From Nonomuraea terrae (GTDB lineage Bacteria; Actinomycetota; Actinomycetes; Streptosporangiales; Streptosporangiaceae), in the NCBI RefSeq assembly GCF_004348995.1, contig NZ_SMKQ01000019.1, positions 1 to 64,000 on the forward strand: DNA of 64,000 nt, read 5' to 3'. The position numbers and the translations under genes are program-made. Under the pieces are notes generated by a model. It did no database searches, had not been told where the DNA came from, and saw nothing but the letters and a program-made list of their open reading frames with translations. Below, piece after piece: positions 1 to 9,133 of this stretch. Each line of letters opens with the position of its first letter. Position 1 is the stretch's first letter.

Positions 1-235
1 CGACGCCCCCACGCTGGCCGCCGCGGTGAACGTCTCGTCCTTCAACGTCGGCATCACCGCCGGTCCCTGGCTGGGCGGCCTGGCCATCGACGCGGGCCTC
101 GGCTACCCGTCGGTGGCCTGGATCGGCGCCGCGCTCGGGGTCACCGCCCTGGCGGCGGTGTCGCTGGCGGCGCTCCTGCACAGCAGGACGAGTCCGGCCG
201 TTCCGGAAATCCGTGAGATACCTTCGACGCTATGA
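1..235 (+). CDS. MFS transporter, C-terminal fragment
   Basis: Only the last 77 codons are inside the window; the frame is open from base 2 and stops at 233-235. The peptide has a glycine-rich membrane segment (NVGITAGPWLGGLAID) followed by a last hydrophobic helix and a short polar tail, as at the end of 12-helix major facilitator drug or sugar efflux proteins. Its stop codon overlaps the ATG of the next gene (ATGA), so the two are probably translated from one message. The substrate cannot be told from this fragment. Confidence 0.75.
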   Translation, partial: DAPTLAAAVNVSSFNVGITAGPWLGGLAIDAGLGYPSVAWIGAALGVTALAAVSLAALLHSRTSPAVPEIREIPSTL

Positions 236-1047
236 AGCTGGCGAGCATCTCCCTCTATCCCGTCAAGTCGGCGGCTGGGCACGACGTGCCGGAGGCCGAG
301 GTCCAGCCGTGGGGGCTGGCAGGCGACCGGCGCCACCTCATCACCGACGCGGGCGGCGAAATCCTCACCGCGCGGGAGGAGCCGCGCCTGCTGGCCTGTG
401 TCCCGGTGCTCGACGGGGAGGTGCTCACGCTCACCGGCCCGCACGCCGAGCCCCTGCGGGTCGTGGCCGGCACGGCCCACTCGACGGTGGACGTCTGGGG
501 CGACCCGGTGCGGCTCACCGACTGCGGCGACGAGGCCGCCGCGTGGCTGTCGGCGCTGGCGGGGCGGCCGGTCAGGCTGCGGTGGCTGGACGACCCGACG
601 CGCCGCCCGGTCGACCCGGCGTACGGACAGCCGGACGACCGGGTGAGCCTCGCCGACGCCTATCCGCTGCTGCTCACCTCGACCGCCTCCCTCGACCGGC
701 TGCGCGACTGGATCGCCGAGACCGCCCTCGAGCGCGGCGAGGAGCCACCCGAGCCGTTGCCGATGCGCCGGTTCCGGCCGAACGTGGTGGTCGAGGGGGC
801 GGCGGAGCCGTTCGCCGAGGACGAGTGGAAGCGCGTGCGCATCGGCGAGGTGGTCTTCCGGGTGACCAAGGGGTGCGATCGATGTGTGCTGACCACAGTC
901 GACACGGTGACGTACACCAAGGGCAAGGAGCCCATCCGCACGCTCTCCCGTCACCGGAAATGGGATGGGAAGGTATGGTTCGGGATCAACCTGATCCCGG
1001 ACCGGCCCGGGCGGATCACGCAGGGGGATCCGGTCGTAGTTCTCTGA
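232..1047 (+). CDS. MOSC domain protein (YcbX-like)
   Basis: This 271-residue protein begins with the MOSC N-terminal beta-barrel (start MKLASISLYPVKSAAG) and ends with a MOSC domain. The family takes part in molybdenum-cofactor sulfur transfer or reduction of N-hydroxylated compounds. The sulfur-carrying cysteine candidates are C215 and C218 in KGCDRC, followed by a basic RHRKWDGKVWFG stretch typical of the fold. The ATG overlaps the stop of the upstream transporter gene, suggesting translational coupling. No ferredoxin or aminotransferase domain is fused. The family is clear; the substrate is not known. Confidence 0.85.
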   Translation: MKLASISLYPVKSAAGHDVPEAEVQPWGLAGDRRHLITDAGGEILTAREEPRLLACVPVLDGEVLTLTGPHAEPLRVVAGTAHSTVDVWGDPVRLTDCGDEAAAWLSALAGRPVRLRWLDDPTRRPVDPAYGQPDDRVSLADAYPLLLTSTASLDRLRDWIAETALERGEEPPEPLPMRRFRPNVVVEGAAEPFAEDEWKRVRIGEVVFRVTKGCDRCVLTTVDTVTYTKGKEPIRTLSRHRKWDGKVWFGINLIPDRPGRITQGDPVVVL

Positions 1048-1134
1048 AATGTCGCGAAAAGACGGGATTTCTGCATTAAAAAAGGCCCACAATCCCCTTT
1101 GGGGTGATGTTGGGGGCTATGGGAAACTTCACCA

Positions 1135-2409
1135 GTGACCAGTGCCCCCGAGAAGACCGCGGTCTCGTCCCCTGACCGGATCCGTGCCGTCCAGCGGCGC
1201 ACGCTGGCGGTGCTGTCCGCGGCGCAGATCGTGGGAGGCGTGGGCGTGGCCGTCGGGCTCGCCCTCAGCTCCGTCGTGGTGGACCGGCTGTCGGGCTCCA
1301 CGGTGATCAGCGGCTTCGCAGGCACGGCGACCGTGCTGGGCGCGGCGTTACTCGCCCTGCCGACGGCCAAGGCGTCCGGCAGCGGCGGGCGGCGCGCCGG
1401 GCTGTCGCTGGCGTACGGGGCGGCGCTGACCGGCTGCGCCATCTCGGTGCTCGCGATCACCCTGGGCTCCTGGCCGCTGCTGCTGGCCGGGCTCGTGCTG
1501 GTGGGCGGCGGGAGCGCGGGCAGCCTGGCCGCCCGCTACGCCGCCACCGACCTGTCGCCCCGTGACCGGTCGGCCCGGCACCTGTCGCTGGTCGTGTGGG
1601 CCGCGACGATCGGCTCGGTGGCCGGCCCGAACCTGGCCAAGCCCGCCGACCAGATCGGCATGCGGCTGGGCATGGTCCAGACGGCGGGGCCGTTCGCGTT
1701 CGCGGCGCTGGCCTTCGCCCTGGCGCTGGCCGTGGTGCTGTTCCTGCTGCGGCCCGACCCGCTCACGCTCGCCCGCTCCCAGAACGGCTCCCAGCCCGCC
1801 GGGCCCGGGCGCAATCGGACGATCCGTACCGCCTGGCAGGTCCTGCGCACCACCCCGACGGCCCGCCGCGCGCTCGTCATGATCGCGGTCAGCCACACGG
1901 CGATGGTGTCGGTCATGTCGATGACCCCGGTCAAGCTCCACCACGACGGCTCCAACCTCGACGTCATCGGCCTCGTGATCAGCCTGCACATCGCCGGCAT
2001 GTACGTGCTGTCGCCGGTCGTCGGCTGGCTGGCCGACAAGGCGGGCAAGGTGCCCGTGCTGCTGCTCGGCACGGTGCTGCTGCTCGCCTCCGCCGCCCTG
2101 GCCGGCACGGCGGGGCACCGGGTGTGGCAGGTGACGGCGGCGCTGGTGCTGCTCGGGCTGGGCTGGTCGTGCGGCCTGGTCGCCGGCTCGGCGCTGGTCA
2201 CGGAGTCGGTCGCCTTCGACCGGCGCCCCGCCGTCCAGGGCCTGTCCGACCTCCTGATGAACGTCTGCGGCGCCACGGGAACGGTCGTCGCCGGCGCCAT
2301 CGTGGGCGTCCTCGGCTACCCCACGCTCGGTCTCGTCGTCGGCGTCATGGTCGGCGCCGCCGGCCTCTGGCTGGCCCTCACCCGCGCCCGCTCCACTCCC
2401 GCGGCATGA
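1135..2409 (+). CDS. MFS transporter
   Basis: A 424-residue integral membrane protein with about twelve hydrophobic segments and an extended central loop near residues 205-225. The charged loop between helices 8 and 9 (WLADKAGKVPVLLLG) resembles the major-facilitator motif A repeat. The chosen start is GTG at 1135; no strong Shine-Dalgarno sequence precedes it, and the 87-base gap before it is AT-richer than its surroundings and may hold a promoter. The substrate is unknown; drug or metabolite efflux is the usual role of such actinobacterial proteins. Confidence 0.8.
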   Translation: MTSAPEKTAVSSPDRIRAVQRRTLAVLSAAQIVGGVGVAVGLALSSVVVDRLSGSTVISGFAGTATVLGAALLALPTAKASGSGGRRAGLSLAYGAALTGCAISVLAITLGSWPLLLAGLVLVGGGSAGSLAARYAATDLSPRDRSARHLSLVVWAATIGSVAGPNLAKPADQIGMRLGMVQTAGPFAFAALAFALALAVVLFLLRPDPLTLARSQNGSQPAGPGRNRTIRTAWQVLRTTPTARRALVMIAVSHTAMVSVMSMTPVKLHHDGSNLDVIGLVISLHIAGMYVLSPVVGWLADKAGKVPVLLLGTVLLLASAALAGTAGHRVWQVTAALVLLGLGWSCGLVAGSALVTESVAFDRRPAVQGLSDLLMNVCGATGTVVAGAIVGVLGYPTLGLVVGVMVGAAGLWLALTRARSTPAA

Positions 2410-2469
2410 GTCACCTCGATCAGACCGGCCCCTCCCCGCGGTAGGCCACGGCGTTCCTGGGCAGGCGTC

Positions 2470-2483
2470 GATGACATGTCGTC
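2470..2483. promoter_or_regulatory. imperfect palindrome before the monooxygenase gene
   Basis: GATGACATGTCGTC is palindromic except for one pair (12 of 14 positions). It lies 26 bases before the monooxygenase start, in the 99-base gap after the transporter gene. It could be an operator for a regulator encoded elsewhere; nothing else supports this. Confidence 0.25.
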
Positions 2484-2508
2484 ACGCACGGGGCGGAAGT
2501 GAGCGATC

Positions 2509-3693
2509 ATGCCGGGGGTTCTCGTCACGGGGGCGAGTGTCGCGGGTCCGGCGCTGGCCTACTGGCTGGCTCGGGGCGGCTGGGAGGTCACGGTCGTCGA
2601 GCGCTTCGACGGCCTGCGCGACACCGGCCAGAACATCGACATCCGCGGCGCCGGCCGGCACGTCATCCGCCGCATGGGCCTGGAGGAAGAGGTGAAGGCC
2701 GCGGGCACAGGCGAGACGGGCACCGAGATCGTGGACGACGACGGCAGGTGCGTGGCCTACCTGCCCAAGGGACAGGACGACTCGGGCGGGATGACCGCCG
2801 AGGTGGAGATCCTGCGCGGCGACCTGGCGCGGCTGCTGTACCGGCGGACGGCCCACAGCGCGCGCTACGTGTTCGGCGACGAGATCGCCGGGCTCGTGGA
2901 ACGTTCCAGCCATGTGGACGTCGACTTCAGCAGCGGGGCCCGGGAGAGCTTCGACCTCGTGGTCGTCGCCGAAGGCATGACCTCCCGCACCCGCCGCCTG
3001 GTGTTCCCGGACGCCGTACCGCGGTATCTCGGCCTGTGCCTCGTCTACACCACCGTCCCGCGCATCGCCGCGGACACCGACCGGTGGCGCTGGTACCACC
3101 CCGGCGGGGGCCGCGCGGTCACGCTGCGGCCCGACAACCACGGCACGATCCGCGCGACCCTGTCCTTCCTGAGCGACGCTCCCGGACCGGCGAACCTGCC
3201 TGCCGCGGAGCAGGAGCGTCTGCTGCGCCGCATCTTCCAGGACGCCGGATGGGAGACGCCACGCGTCCTCGACGCGATCGACGCCTCGCCCTTCTACTTC
3301 GAAGCGGTCGGCCAGATCCGGCTCCCGTCGTGGAGCAAGGGACGCGTCGCGGTGGTCGGCGACGCCGCCTACTGCGCGTCCCCTCTCAGCGGCATGGGCA
3401 CCACCCTCGCCCTCACCGGCGCCTACGTCCTGGCCGGCGAGCTGTTCGCCGCCGCCGGCCACCGCACCGCGTTCGCTCGTTACGAGGCCCTGATGCGCCC
3501 CTACGCGCACAGCGCGCAGAACCTCGTGCCAGGCTTTCCCCGGATCGCCCATCCGCGATCACGACTCGGCGTGCGTTCCCTGCGGGCCGCGACGAGGCTG
3601 GCCACGAGCCCGGCCGTGCGGAAAGCCGTGCGACAGGCGAGCGCGCTCTTCCCGCACCCCGCCGAGAAGATCGACCTTCCCCACTACGCGTGA
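2509..3693 (+). CDS. FAD-dependent monooxygenase (PHBH fold)
   Basis: A 394-residue class A flavoprotein hydroxylase. The N-terminus carries the dinucleotide-binding turn GASVAGPALAYWLARGG and the acid-ended strand VTVVER (residues about 7-31). The second FAD motif GDAAYCASPLSGMG starts near residue 284. These enzymes use NAD(P)H and oxygen to hydroxylate aromatic or polyketide substrates or to inactivate drugs such as rifamycins or tetracyclines. The ATG is preceded by GGAAG nine bases upstream. No biosynthetic cluster surrounds it, so the substrate is open. Confidence 0.85.
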   Translation: MPGVLVTGASVAGPALAYWLARGGWEVTVVERFDGLRDTGQNIDIRGAGRHVIRRMGLEEEVKAAGTGETGTEIVDDDGRCVAYLPKGQDDSGGMTAEVEILRGDLARLLYRRTAHSARYVFGDEIAGLVERSSHVDVDFSSGARESFDLVVVAEGMTSRTRRLVFPDAVPRYLGLCLVYTTVPRIAADTDRWRWYHPGGGRAVTLRPDNHGTIRATLSFLSDAPGPANLPAAEQERLLRRIFQDAGWETPRVLDAIDASPFYFEAVGQIRLPSWSKGRVAVVGDAAYCASPLSGMGTTLALTGAYVLAGELFAAAGHRTAFARYEALMRPYAHSAQNLVPGFPRIAHPRSRLGVRSLRAATRLATSPAVRKAVRQASALFPHPAEKIDLPHYA

Positions 3694-3713
3694 CCCGCTC
3701 AAGCGGCGGTCAC
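3690..3713. terminator. bidirectional hairpin between convergent genes
   Basis: GTGACC (3690-3695) pairs with GGTCAC (3708-3713), with an inner CGCT/AGCG stem and a two-base bulge. It fills the short gap between the converging monooxygenase and polymerase genes, overlapping both ends. There is no T-run. Confidence 0.5.
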
Positions 3714-5278
3714 TTGGCGTCGGAGTAGGAGCCGACGGCGACGGCTTCCATCGGGAAGCGGACGGGGGTGGCGCCGAAGAGCAGGCGGCTGGCCTCGGCG
3801 GCTGCTTGCGACACGGCGGCGATCACCTCGTCCGCCTGCTCCAGCGGGCAGTGCACCATCACCTCGTCGTGCTGGAAGAACACCAGCCGGGCCGGCTCCG
3901 GCAGCAGCCCGCGCAGCACCGCCAGCAGCGCCAGCGCCCACTCCGCGGCCGTGCCCTGCACGACGAAGTTGCGGGTGAAGCGCCCGCGGTCGCGGGCCGC
4001 CCGACCGCCCTCGGGCCCCGACACCAGCTCGCGCCAGCGCTGCGACGGCGGCGGGCACGTGCGTCCCAGCCACGACCGGACGAGCCGCCCCTCCTCCCCC
4101 GCCTTGGCGGCGTCCTCCACGAACTGGTACGCCTTCGGGAAGCGCTGCCGCATCACGGCCAGCAGCTTGGAGGCGTCGCCGCTGGTGCCGCCGTACATGG
4201 CGGACAGCATCGCGATCTTGGCGTTGGCCCGCTCGCCCCCGAACGACTGCGCCAGCGCCGCGTACAGGTCGATCTCGCCGGCCGCTCCGGCCAGGCCCTG
4301 GTCGCCGGCCATCGCGGCCAGCACCCGCGGCTCCAGCTGGGCCGCGTCGGCGACGACCAGGGCCCAGCCGTCGTCGGCCATCACCACCCGCCGCATCACC
4401 TTGGGGATCTGCAGCGCCCCGCCCCCGTTGGTGGCCCACCGGCCGGAGACGACGCCGCCCACCACGTATTCGGGACGGAACCGCCCGCCGCGCACCCACT
4501 GGTCGGCCCACACCCACCCATGGGCGCTGAACAGCCGCGCCAGCTCCTTGTAGGCGAGCAGCGGCGTCACCGCCGGGTGGTCGACGCGCTTGAGCTCCCA
4601 CGACCGGGTCGTCTTCAGCGCCACCCCCGCACCCTTGAACGCCTTGACCAGCTGCTGCACGGAGTCGGGGTTGACGGCGTGGCCGAAGGCCGCCGCCACC
4701 TCGTCGGCCAGCGCCTGCAGCTTGGCCGGCCGCATGCCGTGGACCGGACGCGGCCCGAGCAGCTCCGTCAGCAGCGCGTCGTGCACGTCTTTGCGCCACG
4801 GCATGCCCTCGTGGGACATCTCGGCCGCCACCAGCGCGCCGGCCGACTCGGCCGCCACCAGCAGCCGGAACCGGCCCGGCTCGGGCAGCGCCGCGACGCG
4901 CCCGAGCTGGTCGGCCAGCACCTCGGCGACCGCCTCCGCGGCCGGCGGCTCGGGCGCGAACAGCGTGCCGGCCGCGCTCGGCTGCTCCTCCGGCACCGGC
5001 AGCCCGCGCAGCCGGGCATGCGCGGCCCTGGCCGAGCGGGGCTCGCCGTGAAGGCCCTCGTAGGCGAGCAGCAGGCCCTCGGTCAGCGCGACGTCGTGGC
5101 AGCGCGCGACCCGCACCCCCCGCTCAAGCAGCGGTGTGTACGTCTCCCGTGTGTCGGCCCACACCCACCGCGGCCGCTCGGCGGCCTCCAGCTCACGCAC
5201 GGCCTCGGCGAGATCGGCGGGACGCCGGGGCGTGCCTCCGACCGGCAGCACCGTCTCCCCCGCGACCACGACATACAC
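3710..5278 (-). CDS. family A DNA polymerase homologue (bifunctional 3'-5' exonuclease/polymerase type)
   Basis: A 522-residue protein with a complete polymerase I palm and fingers. Motif A is VVADAAQLEPRVLA, motif B has the R-x3-K-x7-YG spacing (RANAK then YGG), and motif C is FQHDEVMVHCP. It is much shorter than PolA: the 5'-nuclease domain is absent. The N-terminal 190 residues sit where the proofreading domain would be, but I do not see the DxE and other acidic exonuclease residues there, so proofreading may be lost. Translation starts at GTG 5278. Such short family A polymerases occur beside the main PolA in actinobacteria and are presumed to act in repair; that role is inference. Confidence 0.85.
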   Translation of the reverse strand: MYVVVAGETVLPVGGTPRRPADLAEAVRELEAAERPRWVWADTRETYTPLLERGVRVARCHDVALTEGLLLAYEGLHGEPRSARAAHARLRGLPVPEEQPSAAGTLFAPEPPAAEAVAEVLADQLGRVAALPEPGRFRLLVAAESAGALVAAEMSHEGMPWRKDVHDALLTELLGPRPVHGMRPAKLQALADEVAAAFGHAVNPDSVQQLVKAFKGAGVALKTTRSWELKRVDHPAVTPLLAYKELARLFSAHGWVWADQWVRGGRFRPEYVVGGVVSGRWATNGGGALQIPKVMRRVVMADDGWALVVADAAQLEPRVLAAMAGDQGLAGAAGEIDLYAALAQSFGGERANAKIAMLSAMYGGTSGDASKLLAVMRQRFPKAYQFVEDAAKAGEEGRLVRSWLGRTCPPPSQRWRELVSGPEGGRAARDRGRFTRNFVVQGTAAEWALALLAVLRGLLPEPARLVFFQHDEVMVHCPLEQADEVIAAVSQAAAEASRLLFGATPVRFPMEAVAVGSYSDAK

Positions 5279-5311
5279 GTGTCCAGGGTGCCAAACGCCA
5301 CCGACAGAAAC

Positions 5312-6805
5312 TCAGGCGAGGCGGATGCGGACCTCGTCCTCCAGCGGCGGTTCGAGCTCCTGGGCCAGGCAGCCGGTGGCGGCGAAGCACCGCAGGGTCA
5401 GTTCCCCGGGGGTGACCGTGGCGTGCAGGAACTGCTTGAAGAACGGCGGTGTGTCCCAGTCGGACAGCTCCGACAGGTAGCGGTGGAACACCCGGTCCAC
5501 CGGCAGCCGCAGCGGCCACGGCCAGGCCCCCAGCAGCCGTGCCGCCCACCGCATCCGCCGGGTGATCGTGACCGGGCCCTCCGGGGTGCGCACCGGCTCG
5601 TTCCTGATCTGCTCGGACATGATGCAGGCCGCCTCGGCGGGGGTCAGATAGAGCCACTTCATCCGCAGCCGTTTCGCGTACAGCTGGCTGTAGAACGACA
5701 GCGAGTCGCCGCGCAGCGGGTAGCAGCGGAAGTCGTCCTCGTGCACCCCGCCGACGTCCACGCGGCGGATGGTGTGCGTCGCGTGCATGAACGCCCCGCC
5801 GCCGCCGGTCACGATGTACTGGATGACCCGGTCGCCGACCTTGACCGGATAGCGCTGGTAGTTGTGCACGTCGCCGCCGATGGCCGCGACGTACCGGTGC
5901 GCCGGGTCGCGCACGATGTCGTCGATCGTGCCGCCTTCTTCCAGCGGGGACGGTTTGTAGGCGTTGGCGGTGTAGATGGGCTTCCCGGTCACCAGGACCT
6001 TGGGCCTAGGGTCCTGCGAGATCCGCCGCAGCCAGGCCGTCTGGTCCCGGTCGATGACGTTCCTGATGCCGGTGTCGACCCCCACGACCAGCAGGTCGTC
6101 ACTCTCGATCACCCAGTACGGCCCCGGCTGCGTCGCCTGCTGGGTGGGCTTGCCGCGCATCGAGCGCGCCTCGGCCAGCCGGGCCTCGTCGATCGTCTCC
6201 GGCCTGCGCCACAGCAGCCCGCGCAGCCCCCGGTCGGGCTTGGGCTTCAGCGGCGGCGCGTCGCAGAAGACCCGCATGAACCCGCCGAGCCCGTCGTACC
6301 AGTCGTGGTTGCCGGGGATGGCGTAAATAGGGGCGTCATAGTCCTTGTACGGACGGAAGAACTTGTCGCCGTACTCGTTGCCCGATCCCGTCGGATAGAC
6401 GACGTCGCTCGCGATGATGGCGAACGCCGTTTGTTCGCCCATTCTCAGCATTCCGGGGACGACGGCGTACTGGGACGCGTCTCCTTCGCCGGTGTCACCC
6501 AGCAAGAGGAAACTGAAATTTCCCTCGACGGGTGGCTTGATGCGAAATTCCGGATCTATCCCACGGGCTTCCTGGGACTCCACCCATCGTGCCCGCACCT
6601 CACCGGAAGGATCTCCGAACAGGCCCGCGAGCACCTCGTTCCTCGACCGCCAGAGCGTGCGCAGATTGAGCCACGAGAAGCCCTGTTTGTCGGGTCTGAG
6701 CTGGGCGAACGTACCGACCTGGGCACAGGTCCACCCCGCCCCCTCCTCCGACACCCTGGACGAAAGCTGCTTTCCCCGTTCAGCCGCGACTTCCACCATG
6801 ACCAC
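5312..6805 (-). CDS. calcineurin-like metallophosphoesterase
   Basis: The 497-residue protein carries the metal-binding motifs of the family in order: GDTGEGD (103-109), SDVVYPTG (133-140), PGNHDW (164-169) and, in the C-terminal half, GGDVHNYQRY. These ligate the two-metal centre of phosphatases, phosphodiesterases and nucleotidases. There is no signal peptide, so it is probably cytoplasmic. An N-terminal region of about 95 residues and a C-terminal extension of about 150 residues have no motif I recognise. The natural substrate is unknown. It is transcribed away from the small TPR gene on its right. Confidence 0.85.
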   Translation of the reverse strand: MVMVEVAAERGKQLSSRVSEEGAGWTCAQVGTFAQLRPDKQGFSWLNLRTLWRSRNEVLAGLFGDPSGEVRARWVESQEARGIDPEFRIKPPVEGNFSFLLLGDTGEGDASQYAVVPGMLRMGEQTAFAIIASDVVYPTGSGNEYGDKFFRPYKDYDAPIYAIPGNHDWYDGLGGFMRVFCDAPPLKPKPDRGLRGLLWRRPETIDEARLAEARSMRGKPTQQATQPGPYWVIESDDLLVVGVDTGIRNVIDRDQTAWLRRISQDPRPKVLVTGKPIYTANAYKPSPLEEGGTIDDIVRDPAHRYVAAIGGDVHNYQRYPVKVGDRVIQYIVTGGGGAFMHATHTIRRVDVGGVHEDDFRCYPLRGDSLSFYSQLYAKRLRMKWLYLTPAEAACIMSEQIRNEPVRTPEGPVTITRRMRWAARLLGAWPWPLRLPVDRVFHRYLSELSDWDTPPFFKQFLHATVTPGELTLRCFAATGCLAQELEPPLEDEVRIRLA

Positions 6806-6928
6806 ATCTTTACCGTGATCTACCTTTCACGCACCTTGAACGCTCCGTACCGCCGAGAACACAGAAGGTGTTTCATGGTGTAGCCTCATGCCCCCAAGCA
6901 AGCGGTTGGGCCGCCGAAGGAGGCTCCC

Positions 6929-7342
6929 ATGATCCGTAAAGGCTCGGACGACGCGACGCGCAAGGGCACCTCTGACGTGGAGGCCATCGAGGGATTGCTG
7001 GCGTTCGCGATGAACCGGCCGCGATGGGGTGGTTCGTCGGCGGTCAAGAGCGCGAGCGAGGCGGTCGCGCGGAGCCGGGCGCTGGTCAAGGCGTCGCCCG
7101 CCGAGCACACGGCCCTGCTGGCCCGCTGCCTGCGCACCAGCGCCAAGCTCCTGCTCGGCCGCGGCCGGGCCACGGAGGCGCTCCCCCTGGCCCAGGAGGC
7201 GGTGGCACTCACCCGCTCGATCGGCGGCGCCCCCCTGGTGATGGCCCTGGGCTGCCTGGCCGAAGCACTCGACGCCCTCAACCGCCACACGGAAGCCGCC
7301 GCCACGCTCGCCGAAGCCGAGTCCCTCGCCCGGTCCGACTGA
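6929..7342 (+). CDS. small TPR-like protein
   Basis: A 137-residue soluble protein, mostly alanine-rich helices with the small-residue spacing of tetratricopeptide repeats (for example TEALPLAQEAVALTRSIGG and EAAATLAEAESLARS). A strong Shine-Dalgarno (AAGGAGG) lies six bases before the ATG. TPR proteins are scaffolds, so no enzymatic role is suggested. The 123-base gap on its left separates it from the divergent metallophosphoesterase gene. Confidence 0.6.
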   Translation: MIRKGSDDATRKGTSDVEAIEGLLAFAMNRPRWGGSSAVKSASEAVARSRALVKASPAEHTALLARCLRTSAKLLLGRGRATEALPLAQEAVALTRSIGGAPLVMALGCLAEALDALNRHTEAAATLAEAESLARSD

Positions 7343-7389
7343 CCCGCCGTCATCATCAGGCGCCATCCCCGGCACGACCTCGCGCACCA

Positions 7390-7414
7390 CACGCCCGGAG
7401 GGCGGCCGGGCGTG
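7390..7414. terminator. hairpin between convergent genes
   Basis: CACGCCCGG and CCGGGCGTG form a perfect nine-base stem around a seven-base loop. It lies in the 130-base gap where the TPR-like gene and the FAD oxidoreductase gene converge, so it could end transcription from both sides. Confidence 0.6.
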
Positions 7415-7472
7415 CTCGCCCCGCCCGGCCTACCGGCGATCCTGATCTCGCGGGCGCCACGGCCGCGGGTGG

Positions 7473-9083
7473 TCAGTCACGGGGGATGAGGGCGCCGGGG
7501 TTGAGGATGCCGGCGGGGTCGAGCTCCGCCTTCACGGCGCGCAGGACGGCCGTGCCCAGGGGGCCGATCTCGGTGGCGTAGGCGTCGCGGTGGTCGCGGC
7601 CGACGCCGTGGTGGTGCGTGATCGTGCCCCCCGCATCCACGATCGCCGTGTTGACCGCCGCCTTGGCCCGCGCCCACTGGGCGACGGGGTCTTCGTCCTG
7701 TGGGGTGACGACGGTGAAGTAGAGCGAGGCGCCGGTCTCGTACACGTGCGAGACGTGGCACATGACGAGCGGCGAGCCGAGCGCGCCGAGCAGCGCCAGG
7801 CGGACGGCGTCGTAGAGCCGGGGCAGGTTCGACCAGAAGCCGGCCGTCTCCAGCGTCTCGACGGTGGCTCCGGCGGCGAGCAGCGAGTCCCGCAGGTACG
7901 GCGCCGAGAAGCGCCCGTGCTTCCACGACTCCCCCGGCTCCGCGCCCAGCGGCTGCCCGCCCATCCGTGCCAGCACGGCGGAGGCGGCGGCGTGCCGGGC
8001 CCCCACCCGCTCCCCCTCGTACCCGGCGATCAGCAGGCACCCGCCGGAGACGCCCGGCCCGCCGGAGCCCGCAGAGCCGGCGGGCTCGTTCGAGCCGGTG
8101 GAGCCGATCGTGTCCGGTCTGGACAGGCCGATCAGGGTTTCGGTCTCGTCCGAGAGTCTGAGCACCGCCGGGAGCGGGCCGTCCTGGGCGAGCGCCCGCA
8201 TGGCCGCCGTCCCCTCCGCGAACGACGCGAACCGCCAGCCTTCGTACCGCCGTTCGGCGGGTGCCCGCCGCACGCGCAGCCGCAGCGACGTGATCACCCC
8301 GAACGCGCCCTCCGAGCCGAGGACGAGCTGGCGCAGGTCGGGCCCGGCCGCCGACTTGGGGGCGCGGCCGAGCTCCAGGGTGCCGGCCGGAGCGGCCAGG
8401 GTGAGGCCGACGACCATGTCGTCGAAGCGCCCGTACCCGGCCGAGGCCTGCCCGCTGGAGCGGGCCGCCGCGAAGCCGCCGAGCGTGGCGTACTCGAAGG
8501 ACTGCGGGAAGTGCCCGAGGGTGAGGCCGTGTGCGGCGAGCAGCCGCTCGGCGTCGGGCGCGCGCACGCCCGACTCGAACTCGGCCACCCTCGACCCGGC
8601 GTCCACCGACCGCAGCCGGTCGAGCCGGCGCAGGTCGAGCGCGACGACGCCGGCGAACCCGTCCCCGGCGGCGGCGAGCCCGCCGACGACCGAGGTGCCG
8701 CCGCCGAACGGCACCACCGCGATCCGCTCCCGCGAGCACAGCCGCAGCAGCTCGGCGACCTCGTCGTGCGAGCCGGGCAGTACCACCGCGTCGGGCGCGT
8801 CCGAGCCGTCCCCGGCGCGCATGCGCAGCAGGTCGGGGGTGGACTTGCCGCGCGTGCGGCGGACGCGGTCCTCGTGCCCGGTCAGCACGTGCTCCGCGCC
8901 GACGACCTCGGTGAGCGCCTCCAGCAGCGGCTCGACGAGTGCGACCGGCGCGAGCCGTACCGACTCCAAGGTGGCGGCGGGGGTCTGCGGGGCGCGCACG
9001 CCGAGCAGGTCGCGCAGCAGCCCGCGCACCGGTTCGGGCAGCTCGCGGGCCTGGGCGGGGTCGCCCCAGCCGGACCACAGCAT
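7473..9083 (-). CDS. FAD-binding oxidoreductase, alkyl-DHAP synthase family
   Basis: A PCMH-type FAD-binding domain (VVPFGGGTSVVGG) is followed by a long substrate domain ending in the motif THHHGVGRDH. A triple histidine of this kind is characteristic of alkyl-dihydroxyacetonephosphate synthases, which make the ether bond of ether lipids without net redox change. I take ATG 9083 as the start because GGAGA sits five bases before it; an in-frame GTG at 9098 has no properly spaced ribosome site. It is divergent from a TetR gene followed by a glycerol-3-phosphate dehydrogenase, which links it to DHAP and glycerol phosphate metabolism. It could instead be a D-lactate or glycolate-type dehydrogenase. 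Confidence 0.75.
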   Translation of the reverse strand: MLWSGWGDPAQARELPEPVRGLLRDLLGVRAPQTPAATLESVRLAPVALVEPLLEALTEVVGAEHVLTGHEDRVRRTRGKSTPDLLRMRAGDGSDAPDAVVLPGSHDEVAELLRLCSRERIAVVPFGGGTSVVGGLAAAGDGFAGVVALDLRRLDRLRSVDAGSRVAEFESGVRAPDAERLLAAHGLTLGHFPQSFEYATLGGFAAARSSGQASAGYGRFDDMVVGLTLAAPAGTLELGRAPKSAAGPDLRQLVLGSEGAFGVITSLRLRVRRAPAERRYEGWRFASFAEGTAAMRALAQDGPLPAVLRLSDETETLIGLSRPDTIGSTGSNEPAGSAGSGGPGVSGGCLLIAGYEGERVGARHAAASAVLARMGGQPLGAEPGESWKHGRFSAPYLRDSLLAAGATVETLETAGFWSNLPRLYDAVRLALLGALGSPLVMCHVSHVYETGASLYFTVVTPQDEDPVAQWARAKAAVNTAIVDAGGTITHHHGVGRDHRDAYATEIGPLGTAVLRAVKAELDPAGILNPGALIPRD

Positions 9084-9093
9084 GGGTTCTCCA

Positions 9094-9133
9094 GTCACCC
9101 TTACACTGTGACATATGGCGTCGATTCGTCACA
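9094..9133. promoter_or_regulatory. candidate TetR operator region
   Basis: Three copies of one half-site alternate in orientation across this divergent promoter: GTCAC (9094), GTGAC (9108) and GTCAC (9128), the last two extending to TGTGAC/GTCACA. The span covers the starts of both the FAD oxidoreductase and the TetR gene, as expected for an autoregulated TetR switch. Half-sites are short, so this is tentative. Confidence 0.35.

Noticed and set aside
3806-6883. A very long plus-strand frame of about 1,025 codons opposite the polymerase and phosphoesterase genes
   Set aside because: It is antisense to two clearly conserved genes, is full of R, H, P and G, and has no domain. It is a by-product of high GC at third codon positions.
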